Source of the DNA: DAOPMC01 sp035392025
GTDB lineage: Bacteria > Bacillota_I > Bacilli_A > RF39 > UBA660
Assembly: GCA_035392025.1 (NCBI GenBank)
Contig: DAOPMC010000026.1
Location: 1-13,544, forward strand
Length of the DNA: 13,544 nucleotides
Reading direction: 5' to 3'
Both the position numbers and the translations under genes were made by a program. A model generated the notes under the pieces. The model saw only the letters and a program-made list of their open reading frames with translations. It was not told where the DNA came from and made no database searches. Shown here piece after piece: positions 7,811 through 13,061 of this stretch (positions are counted from its first letter, which is position 1; each line of letters opens with the position of its first letter).

Positions 7811-8335
7811 AACTTCTATTTTGCCATAGCCCCCGTTTTTTCTTTTATAAATTAGTGCATAATTATCAATATCTACATCTTTATATAAGTAAAAATCATG
7901 TCCTATTAATTCAAGCTGCAAAATAGCTTCATCTTCATCCATTGGTTTAGCATCTACTGTTTTTCTTTTCTCAATTTTTCCTGGTTCTTCATCTTCATAA
8001 CTTTCTATATCTATCATCATGAAGTCTCTTCCTACACTGTTTCTTTTATTTTCTAATTTTGTTTTATTTTTCCTAATCTGTCTTTCTAGTTTATCAACTG
8101 CAGTATCAACTGCTGCATAATAATCAGGTCCCTCTTCTTCAACCCTAATTGTCGTATTTTTAAGTGGAATTGTAATCTCTACTTTATGTTTTGTTCCATT
8201 AATTTTAAATAAAACGAATCCTTTAACTTCACTTTCTTTTTCTAAATATTTTGCAAGTCTACTTAATTTCTCCTCAGAATAAGTTTTCATAGCAGGTGTT
8301 ATTTCTTGTTTTTCACCGCGTACATTAATTTCCAT
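7805..8335 (-). CDS. hpf: Long-form ribosome hibernation promoting factor (HPF)
   Basis: At 176 residues this is the long HPF that, in Gram-positive bacteria, both occupies the decoding/mRNA channel of the 30S subunit and pairs 70S ribosomes into inactive 100S dimers in stationary phase. The S30AE domain occupies about residues 1-100 (starting MEINVRGEKQEITPAM, with the YAAVDTAVDKLERQIRKNK helix). A charged linker follows, then the C-terminal dimerisation domain (about 120-176: KPMDEDEAILQLELIGHDFYLYKD...YALIYKRKNGGYG). AAGGAGG lies 8 bases upstream of the ATG. It sits between csp and secA with a promoter and terminator of its own. The hpf-secA order is common in Bacilli. Confidence 0.95.
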   Translation of the reverse strand: MEINVRGEKQEITPAMKTYSEEKLSRLAKYLEKESEVKGFVLFKINGTKHKVEITIPLKNTTIRVEEEGPDYYAAVDTAVDKLERQIRKNKTKLENKRNSVGRDFMMIDIESYEDEEPGKIEKRKTVDAKPMDEDEAILQLELIGHDFYLYKDVDIDNYALIYKRKNGGYGKIEVK

Positions 8336-8359
8336 AATTCAATCCTCCTTATAATTTAT

Positions 8360-8368
8360 ATTTTATCA
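8360..8368 (-). promoter_or_regulatory. hpf extended -10 promoter
   Basis: The minus strand TGATAAAAT (TG plus -10 TAAAAT) lies about 25 bases upstream of the hpf start codon. The -35 region falls in the T-run of the csp terminator and has no clear consensus. Confidence 0.45.
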
Positions 8369-8375
8369 TAAAAAT

Positions 8376-8401
8376 AAAAAAAAGACTACTATTTAGTAGC
8401 C
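8376..8401 (-). terminator. csp terminator
   Basis: The minus strand GGCTACT-AAAT-AGTAGTC (7 bp, one G-T) is followed by eight T. The hairpin begins within the last codons, and the csp stop (8389-8391) is in the loop and stem. Confidence 0.85.
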
Positions 8402-8607
8402 TGTACTTGTTTCAAAATTTCGACATTAGTAGCTTGTAACCCTTTGTTCGTATCCATCAAATCATATTGTACTAAATCGCCTTCGTTTAAAGTTTTATAT
8501 CCATTCATTTTAATCATTGAATAATGAACAAATACATCTTTACCCGGCAAATACTCAATAAAACCGAAACCTTTTTCATTGTTAAACCATTTAACAATTC
8601 CTTGCAT
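8389..8607 (-). CDS. Cold-shock domain RNA chaperone (CspA/CspB family)
   Basis: This 72-residue single-domain OB-fold protein binds single-stranded RNA and DNA and melts mRNA structure at low temperature or in stationary phase. RNP1 (KGFGFI) and RNP2 (DVFVHY) are both present, after the usual MQGIVKWFNNEKG opening. The frame can be extended to a GTG at 8613. I chose the ATG at 8607 because family members start with Met-x-x-Gly-x-Val-Lys-Trp-Phe, and AAGGAG lies 10 bases upstream, against only 4 for the GTG. About 160 bp of gene-free sequence lies upstream, room for the long structured leader typical of csp genes. It is transcribed alone, with a strong terminator. Confidence 0.95.
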   Translation of the reverse strand: MQGIVKWFNNEKGFGFIEYLPGKDVFVHYSMIKMNGYKTLNEGDLVQYDLMDTNKGLQATNVEILKQVQATK

Positions 8608-8700
8608 ACCCACACCTCTCCTTCTTTATAATTACAAAATGCCTTTACCATCATCTACTAAAATCATATAATGTCTTCATGTCGAACTTTGTCGCTTTAA

Positions 8701-8709
8701 ATACTAGCA
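8701..8709 (-). promoter_or_regulatory. Possible csp extended -10 promoter
   Basis: The minus strand TGCTAGTAT (TG plus -10 TAGTAT) is the best candidate in the csp upstream region. No good -35 was found. It would give a leader of about 85 nt. Confidence 0.3.
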
Positions 8710-8760
8710 CAAAATTATTATCTCATTTTGATATTTATACTTAACGAAATTTAAGCGCAA

Positions 8761-8783
8761 ATAAAAACGACTTATCTAGTCGT
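8761..8783 (-). terminator. Terminator of the Agr-like cluster
   Basis: The minus strand ACGACT-AGATA-AGTCGT (perfect 6-bp stem) is followed by TTTTTAT. The stem and loop contain the stop codon (8772-8774) of the small HTH gene. It ends the cluster that starts at 10182. Confidence 0.8.
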
Positions 8784-9020
8784 AATCTTAAGAAATGCTT
8801 CTTTATGTAAATAGTTAATAGTTCTAACAGAATAGTAATCTATATTCCTGCCATATTTTCTAAAATCCATTGTATCTGCTATAAAATTCACACTTTGCTT
8901 TTGCCAATATATTCTAAGTATCAATTCTGTCTCAAAGTCATTTAAACCTTTGGCATGACATAATTCTTCTAATTCCTGTCTTGACATAGGTAATAATAAT
9001 GCACCTAATCTTCGTGGCAT
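8772..9020 (-). CDS. Small HTH-like protein, sigma region-4-like, in the Agr-like cluster
   Basis: I do not recognise this 82-residue protein as a named family. Residues ~27-80 (NDFETELILRIYWQKQ, SVNFIADTMDF, YYSVRTINYLHKEAFLKI) follow the pattern of a sigma-70 region 4/LuxR-type helix-turn-helix: an acidic first helix, a hydrophobic second helix ending in IADTM, and a recognition-like helix starting at Ser-Val-Arg-Thr. The loop RKYGRNID before the last helix is longer than usual. There is no receiver, LytTR or membrane segment. It overlaps the 3' end of the AgrB-like gene by 16 bp and uses an AGGA inside that gene, so the two are probably translationally coupled. It may be the DNA-binding output of the cluster, but that is inference from position and predicted fold. 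Confidence 0.75.
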   Translation of the reverse strand: MPRRLGALLLPMSRQELEELCHAKGLNDFETELILRIYWQKQSVNFIADTMDFRKYGRNIDYYSVRTINYLHKEAFLKITTR

Positions 9021-9451
9021 TTTTCCTCATCCTTTACAACAATATAATGTAATACGACTGATACTCCAACTCCCAATAACAAACTCAAAAATACACTAAC
9101 ATATATATCAGGAATAATTGCTGTCACAATAAAAAATATTATCCAAGTCATTGTTGTGCACATAACAGTAGAATTTAGATGAAATGATTCTCCCAATATA
9201 GATCTTGTAAAAAAGAAACCTATTAAGAAGAAACTAAGTGCCGGAAAGGCATCATTAAATATTGCAATTGCAACTACACCAGCAGTTTGAAATAATTGAA
9301 TCGGTATAGTTATCCCATAAAATATAATGTTCTCAATAGTCTTTTGCAATTTTTCTGCTTTTTCAGTTGCAAAAGCATCAAGTCTTGCACTATCAGAAAA
9401 CCATATTCCATTTTTTCTTTTCTTTTTCTTATTTTTAACTTCTTTAACCAT
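9005..9451 (-). CDS. Short AgrB-like membrane cysteine endopeptidase
   Basis: This 148-residue membrane protein has a basic N-terminus (KNKKKKRKN) and about four hydrophobic segments (roughly 41-63, 66-82, 99-113, 115-138). Between the second and third lies R83-SILG-ES-F-H91-LNSTVM-C98. A His followed exactly seven residues later by Cys, after an Arg and Gly, is the catalytic arrangement of AgrB (H77/C84 in S. aureus). AgrB cuts the AgrD precursor and forms its thiolactone at the membrane. The usual GG before the His is replaced by GES-F, and the protein is about 40-50 residues shorter than typical AgrB. It lies 54 bp downstream of a Cys-containing 27-residue peptide gene and overlaps the HTH gene. 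AGAGGTG precedes the ATG. The family call rests on the dyad, topology and context; a divergent or non-proteolytic relative is possible. Confidence 0.65.
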   Translation of the reverse strand: MVKEVKNKKKKRKNGIWFSDSARLDAFATEKAEKLQKTIENIIFYGITIPIQLFQTAGVVAIAIFNDAFPALSFFLIGFFFTRSILGESFHLNSTVMCTTMTWIIFFIVTAIIPDIYVSVFLSLLLGVGVSVVLHYIVVKDEEKCHED

Positions 9452-9473
9452 AATACACCTCTAATTCTTAAAA

Positions 9474-9492
9474 GACAAAGGGCCCTTTTATC
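9474..9492. promoter_or_regulatory. GC-rich palindrome between the peptide and AgrB-like genes
   Basis: AAAGGGCCCTTT (9477-9488) is a perfect 12-bp palindrome in otherwise AT-rich sequence, and AGA...TCT continues the dyad outward with one offset base. As RNA on the minus strand it can fold with a GGCC loop and is followed by UCUUUU. It could be an operator, a processing or stability hairpin, or a weak attenuator that sets the peptide:AgrB ratio. Confidence 0.4.
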
Positions 9493-9505
9493 TCTTAATC
9501 GTTAA

Positions 9506-9589
9506 TTACTTAACCAATTTTTTTGCAATCTTTTTTGCAAATGATGCTTCATGCTTGAAAGTTGGTAACCAGAACCAGCAACCTGTCAC
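9506..9589 (-). CDS. 27-residue AgrD-like signal peptide precursor (candidate)
   Basis: This short gene is supported by its translation signals. AAAGGAGGG (9605-9597) ends 7 bases before a GTG start, and the upstream stop TAG shares its G with that GTG. An in-frame TAA two codons upstream of the GTG rules out a longer version. The product begins Met-Thr-Gly-Cys-Trp-Phe-Trp-Leu-Pro-Thr-Phe, then Lys-His-Glu-Ala-Ser. It ends in FAKKIAKKLVK, an amphipathic Lys-rich helix with F17, I21 and L25 on one face. Cys followed by bulky aromatic residues and Pro resembles the autoinducing-peptide core plus downstream Pro of clostridial AgrD (compare CVWGLYQP). The AgrB-like gene follows directly. Unlike AgrD, it has no N-terminal amphipathic leader; the amphipathic part is C-terminal. 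A membrane-active peptide (toxin or bacteriocin) is the main alternative. Confidence 0.7.
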   Translation of the reverse strand: MTGCWFWLPTFKHEASFAKKIAKKLVK

Positions 9590-10182
9590 TATTTATCCCT
9601 CCTTTTATTTAAAAATACTTCTTTTGCTAGTATTACAAGTGCCATAATTATATAAAAGTCAATCCCCATAATTGTTTTATTTATTGAGGTAATATTGGAA
9701 TATTCAATAAATCTTGCCTTGTACAAATACCATATGTATTGCAACCCTGTATTTAAAATTAATGAACCTAATCCATAAAATATATATTTCCAATTCTTTC
9801 CTGAGTAAAAGAAACAAAATAATAATATATATACAGCAATAAAAGCTTGTAAAACCGCATAATCAGCAATTTTCATAACCAAATAGTTAAGAACCATATA
9901 TAAAAGAACATACTTTAATATTTTCTTTGTTTCCTTTACACGAAATACTAGCAATACAATTGACAAGAAATTTAGAGCCGTCATTAACCAAGCACATAAA
10001 TAATCTAGAATCTTACTATATTTAATATTACTCAAATTCTCTATAGTTATTTTATAATATGGTGCGCCTATGCTTTCGAGCATTGCATTAGTCATTATAA
10101 GAAATGCCATTAAGATTAATATCCATATTACAACTTTAGCGATTTTTTCATTGACCCCTAACCATTTAAAGAACTCTTTCAT
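9589..10182 (-). CDS. Six-helix membrane protein heading the Agr-like cluster
   Basis: I do not recognise this 197-residue protein. It has about six hydrophobic helices (near residues 14-36, 60-81, 88-105, 109-126, 131-152 and 171-190), basic ends (NKRRDK at the C-terminus) and no soluble domain. The second stretch holds LDYLCAWLMTALNFLS. Its size and helix number match the membrane sensor half of AgrC-type receptors, yet the histidine kinase half is missing: the stop codon overlaps the peptide gene's GTG by one base. It could be a kinase-less receptor, an exporter or an immunity protein for the peptide. AGAGGAG lies 10 bases before the ATG. It is first in the cluster and probably translationally coupled to the peptide. 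Confidence 0.75.
   Translation of the reverse strand: MKEFFKWLGVNEKIAKVVIWILILMAFLIMTNAMLESIGAPYYKITIENLSNIKYSKILDYLCAWLMTALNFLSIVLLVFRVKETKKILKYVLLYMVLNYLVMKIADYAVLQAFIAVYILLFCFFYSGKNWKYIFYGLGSLILNTGLQYIWYLYKARFIEYSNITSINKTIMGIDFYIIMALVILAKEVFLNKRRDK
9597..9605 (-). promoter_or_regulatory. Ribosome binding site that defines the 27-residue peptide
   Basis: The minus strand AAAGGAGGG lies 7 bases before the GTG at 9589, inside the last codons of the six-helix membrane protein gene. It is among the strongest ribosome binding sites in the window and has no other start codon to serve. Confidence 0.8.
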
Positions 10183-10230
10183 ACTACTTCTACTCCTCTT
10201 TTATTCTAAATTAATTTAAAATGGCTATTG

Positions 10231-10249
10231 TGCAATTTTTATGCAATTT
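10231..10249 (-). repeat. Tandem 8-bp direct repeats upstream of the Agr-like cluster
   Basis: On the minus strand AAATTGCA occurs twice, separated by three bases (period 11, one helical turn), about 50 bp before the start of the six-helix protein gene. Spacing on one DNA face suggests a tandem binding site for a regulator. No convincing -35/-10 pair could be assigned in this 116-bp interval. Confidence 0.45.
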
Positions 10250-10275
10250 CCATTTTTTTCCATTTATATTTTAAA

Positions 10276-10306
10276 AAAAATAAATATTATTATCACATTT
10301 ATTTTT
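10276..10306 (-). terminator. Possible AT-only terminator of the tagO-like gene
   Basis: The minus strand AAAAATAAAT-(11-nt loop)-ATTTATTTTT gives a 10-bp stem with only A-T pairs and a T-rich tail, overlapping the stop codon (10299-10301). It is weak by energy but lies where a terminator is expected. Confidence 0.4.
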
Positions 10307-11342
10307 TGTTTTTTTGCTTCTTTATAATGCTTGTTTTAGTAAATATCCAAACAACCACTAAAAAGATAGCGATATAAATATACTTTCCGACCATTTTATT
10401 CTTAGTAAAATACAATATGCTCGCTGTTGCAAATAATGCATTCATAAGGTACAGTGCAAGAACAGTATTGCGATGTGATAATCCCATACTAAGCAACTGA
10501 TGATGTAAATGATTTTTATCTGGCAAATAAACTGGTTGTTTATTTATTAACCTTCTTATAACTGCACAAATTGTATCTATAATAGGTATACCAATAATAA
10601 TTATTGGAACCATTAATGATGTGACTGTTGCTGTCTTAAAACCAAGTAGTGATATTATCGCAATCATCATACCTATAAACATAGAGCCAGAATCTCCTGC
10701 AAATATTTTAGCGGGATAAAAATTATGAATCAAAAATCCAAGTGTTGCTCCCAGCATAACAAGTGATAATTCTAATCCCATAGTACCCAACTTTGGTGTT
10801 AATAAACTAAGGATAATAACAGTTATAAAAAATATTGAACTAGTCCCCGCTAGAAGACCATCTAATCCATCGATTAAATTCATAGCGTTAATTATTGCAA
10901 CAATAAATAATGGTGTTAATATATAGCATCCCCAATAAAAATTAATATATAAACCAAATATGCTTATCTCTTTTAATAAAATGTTCCCATAAAGCATAAG
11001 GACACATGCGACAACTAATTGGCCTGCTAATTTAGTAGATGCTTTTAGTGGCTTAATATCATCAATCATTCCTAAAATAACAATTAAAAATCCACTAATT
11101 AGAATTGCTTCATATATCCTACCCTCAAATCCACATAACATAGTACCAAATAGAAAACCTAAAAATATTCCTAGTCCACCTAACCTAGGCATTATTGTCG
11201 TATGAACTTTCCTTTGATTTGGTACATCGACTGCTTTTATATGAATTGCAATTTTTTTAACTAAGATCATTGTAAGTGCTGTAAATAACAAAACACTGCT
11301 AATAATTATTAGTGATTCCTTAATTCCAATTGACTCAAACAT
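10299..11342 (-). CDS. tagO: Undecaprenyl-phosphate GlcNAc-1-phosphate transferase (TagO/WecA/MraY family)
   Basis: This 347-residue polytopic membrane enzyme, about 10-11 helices, moves a sugar-1-phosphate from a UDP-sugar to undecaprenyl phosphate, the first step of wall teichoic acid or another surface glycan. Family motifs are all visible: VPNQRKVHTTIMPRLGG (40-56), catalytic Asp pair in MIDD (92-95), NLIDGLDGL (155-163), AGDSGSMFIG (215-224) and the cytoplasmic HLHHQLL (278-284), which in TagO/WecA helps choose UDP-GlcNAc. The HLHH loop and the absence of MraY-specific features favour TagO/WecA over MraY. AGGTG lies 7 bases before the ATG, behind its own extended -10 promoter. It follows mreB/mbl, consistent with coupling of wall polymer synthesis to the elongation machinery. 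Confidence 0.9.
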   Translation of the reverse strand: MFESIGIKESLIIISSVLLFTALTMILVKKIAIHIKAVDVPNQRKVHTTIMPRLGGLGIFLGFLFGTMLCGFEGRIYEAILISGFLIVILGMIDDIKPLKASTKLAGQLVVACVLMLYGNILLKEISIFGLYINFYWGCYILTPLFIVAIINAMNLIDGLDGLLAGTSSIFFITVIILSLLTPKLGTMGLELSLVMLGATLGFLIHNFYPAKIFAGDSGSMFIGMMIAIISLLGFKTATVTSLMVPIIIIGIPIIDTICAVIRRLINKQPVYLPDKNHLHHQLLSMGLSHRNTVLALYLMNALFATASILYFTKNKMVGKYIYIAIFLVVVWIFTKTSIIKKQKNKK

Positions 11343-11358
11343 AATATCACCTAACGTT

Positions 11359-11367
11359 ATTATAGCA
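11359..11367 (-). promoter_or_regulatory. tagO-like extended -10 promoter
   Basis: The minus strand TGCTATAAT is a perfect extended -10 about 17 bases before the start codon, giving a leader of about 10 nt. The -35 region coincides with the T-run of the mreB terminator and is poor. Confidence 0.65.
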
Positions 11368-11373
11368 TATTGT

Positions 11374-11402
11374 AAAAAAAACAGATAGATTTTTATCTAT
11401 CT
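11374..11402 (-). terminator. mreB/mbl terminator
   Basis: The minus strand AGATAGAT-AAAA-ATCTATCT is a perfect 8-bp stem followed by GTTTTTTTT. The stop codon (11393-11395) lies in the stem and loop. Confidence 0.85.
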
Positions 11403-12382
11403 ATTAGATGTATTTTCTCTAAAAGTATCCCCGTTCCTTCAGCGACACACGTAAGAGGAGATTCCGCTAATGTAACGGGTATTTCCAACTTTTGGCTTAA
11501 CAATTCTTTTAAATTGTTAAGAAGTGCTCCTCCACCGGTCAACATAATACCTTTTTCCATTATATCTGCTGATAACTCTGGTGGAGTTTGTTCTAAAACC
11601 GACTTTATCATTGTAATAATTTTATCTAAGCTTTGCTCTAATGCTTTTTCTATCTCTTCTTCAGTAATCTCCACTACCTTAGGTAAACCATAAGTAAGAT
11701 CTCTGCCTCTAACATTCATTTTGTTTTTTTTAGATCCATTGCATGCTACTCCAATTGTCTTTTTAATATTTTCTGCTGTTTTTTCACCTATTAACAGTCT
11801 ATACTTATCTTTTATATATTTAATAATATCTTGATCAAATGCATTTCCTGCAACTTTAATAGATGCACTCGTTACAATATCGCCTAGTGATAAAACTGCT
11901 ATATCAGTGGTTCCTCCTCCAATATCAACGACCATATTGCCTTCTGGTTTGGAAATATCAAGCCCTGCTCCTATTGCAGCAACTTTTGGTTCTTCTTCAA
12001 TGAAAACTTTCCTTGATCCAGCTTTAAACGCTGCTTCAATAATAGAATTTTTTTCAACTTGAGTAACATTAGTAGGACAACAAATAAGTATTCTTGGTTT
12101 TACTAATTTAACTTTTCCTTTTACTTTATCAATAAAATGATTAAGAATCATTTCTGTCGCCTCAAAGTTTGCAATTACTCCATCTTTCATAGGTTTAATA
12201 ACTTCAATTTTACCAGGAGTTCTCCCTATCATTTCATATGCCGCTTGTCCAAACGCAATTGGCATATTATTATCGCAATTCATAACAAGAACACTTGGCT
12301 CTGTAAGAATAACCCCTTCTCCTTTAACATAAATTAAGATATTTGCAGTGCCAAGATCTATTCCAATATCTTTTCTAAACAT
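11393..12382 (-). CDS. mbl: Rod-shape-determining actin homologue (MreB/Mbl)
   Basis: This 329-residue bacterial actin polymerises on the inner face of the membrane and guides the elongation machinery that inserts side-wall peptidoglycan. Visible are the phosphate-1 motif GIDLGTAN (7-14), EEPKVAAIGAGLDI (130-143), the phosphate-2 motif VDIGGGTTDIAV (152-163) and the adenosine loop MLTGGGALLNNL near residue 280. Length is typical (~335). The neighbouring SpoIIQ-like gene ends 3 bases before this start codon and no strong ribosome binding site is visible, so translation is probably coupled. In B. subtilis mbl lies close to spoIIQ, with spoIIID between them. That synteny favours Mbl over MreB, but the assignment among paralogues is not certain. 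A terminator follows directly. Confidence 0.92.
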   Translation of the reverse strand: MFRKDIGIDLGTANILIYVKGEGVILTEPSVLVMNCDNNMPIAFGQAAYEMIGRTPGKIEVIKPMKDGVIANFEATEMILNHFIDKVKGKVKLVKPRILICCPTNVTQVEKNSIIEAAFKAGSRKVFIEEEPKVAAIGAGLDISKPEGNMVVDIGGGTTDIAVLSLGDIVTSASIKVAGNAFDQDIIKYIKDKYRLLIGEKTAENIKKTIGVACNGSKKNKMNVRGRDLTYGLPKVVEITEEEIEKALEQSLDKIITMIKSVLEQTPPELSADIMEKGIMLTGGGALLNNLKELLSQKLEIPVTLAESPLTCVAEGTGILLEKIHLIDR

Positions 12383-12385
12383 ATC

Positions 12386-13015
12386 TTATAACTCACTTAT
12401 TTTCTTATCATAATATGTTTCTGGATTAACAGCTTCATTTAAATAATATAGTTCAAAATGTAATTGATTAGCCGCTTTATCTTTCATATTATTAGTTCCA
12501 CTTACTGCTATTTTTTGGCCTTGAGTTACGATATCATTTACTTGAACAATAGCATCTTTTATACTTTGATAAACACTCACCAAGTTATTACCGTGCCTAA
12601 TTTCAACAATTGTCCCTAAATCATCATCATTTATTATACTTGCTACTGTTCCAGACATAACTGCATATATATCAAATTCCTTATCTGCTGAATAAATTAT
12701 CCCTTCATTTGGCACATAATAATCGCCAAAATTTAATAATGCATTAATTTGTTCATCTTCAGAACTATTAGTCTCATAAAAATCTTTTATGATAGTTACA
12801 TTGGCACTATATGGTCTTTTGATTAAAACATCAGTCTTGATAACGGGTATATCATTATCAATGATACTACTATTGACATATTCTAAGTTATCAACATATT
12901 TATCGTTAGCATTTACTAAAGAAAGCGCTGAAAAATATGCTCCTAACAATATCAATACTACTGCAGATACATATATTGTTGGTAATACAAATGGTCTTAA
13001 AACTAATTTTTTCAT
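12386..13015 (-). CDS. SpoIIQ-like membrane protein with degenerate LytM/M23 domain
   Basis: This 209-residue protein has one N-terminal transmembrane helix (about 10-33) and an extracytoplasmic LytM/M23 fold (about 95-205), recognisable from GTVASI, GTIVEIRHGNNLVSVYQSI, VTQGQKIAVSGT and LHFELY. The zinc and catalytic residues are largely gone. The HxGxD position reads NEGII (103-107), the catalytic His of the YxHL motif is replaced (YQSI), and HxH reads QLH (184-186), leaving only H186. It should therefore be a structural or scaffold protein, not a hydrolase. Position just before mbl matches SpoIIQ, which bridges the forespore membrane to SpoIIIAH. A divisome or elongasome role in a non-sporulating relative is the alternative. 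No spoIIID gene lies between the two genes. GAGGTGA before the ATG sits inside a hairpin. Confidence 0.8.
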   Translation of the reverse strand: MKKLVLRPFVLPTIYVSAVVLILLGAYFSALSLVNANDKYVDNLEYVNSSIIDNDIPVIKTDVLIKRPYSANVTIIKDFYETNSSEDEQINALLNFGDYYVPNEGIIYSADKEFDIYAVMSGTVASIINDDDLGTIVEIRHGNNLVSVYQSIKDAIVQVNDIVTQGQKIAVSGTNNMKDKAANQLHFELYYLNEAVNPETYYDKKISEL

Positions 13016-13023
13016 AAAAAATC

Positions 13024-13055
13024 ACCTCATTAAAAGTCTTTACAATTAATGAGGT
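13024..13055 (-). promoter_or_regulatory. Hairpin covering the ribosome binding site of the SpoIIQ-like gene
   Basis: The minus strand ACCTCATTAA-(12 nt)-TTAATGAGGT is a perfect 10-bp stem. Its 3' arm contains the GAGGT of the Shine-Dalgarno sequence, and GATTTTTT follows at once. It lies between rpiB and the SpoIIQ-like gene and could terminate rpiB transcripts, hide the ribosome binding site, or do both. Confidence 0.6.
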
Positions 13056-13061
13056 TTTTAT

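Noticed and set aside
8608..8613. GTG start for the cold-shock gene, giving 74 residues
   Set aside because: Spacing to AAGGAG is only 4 bases and the family starts at the ATG two codons later.
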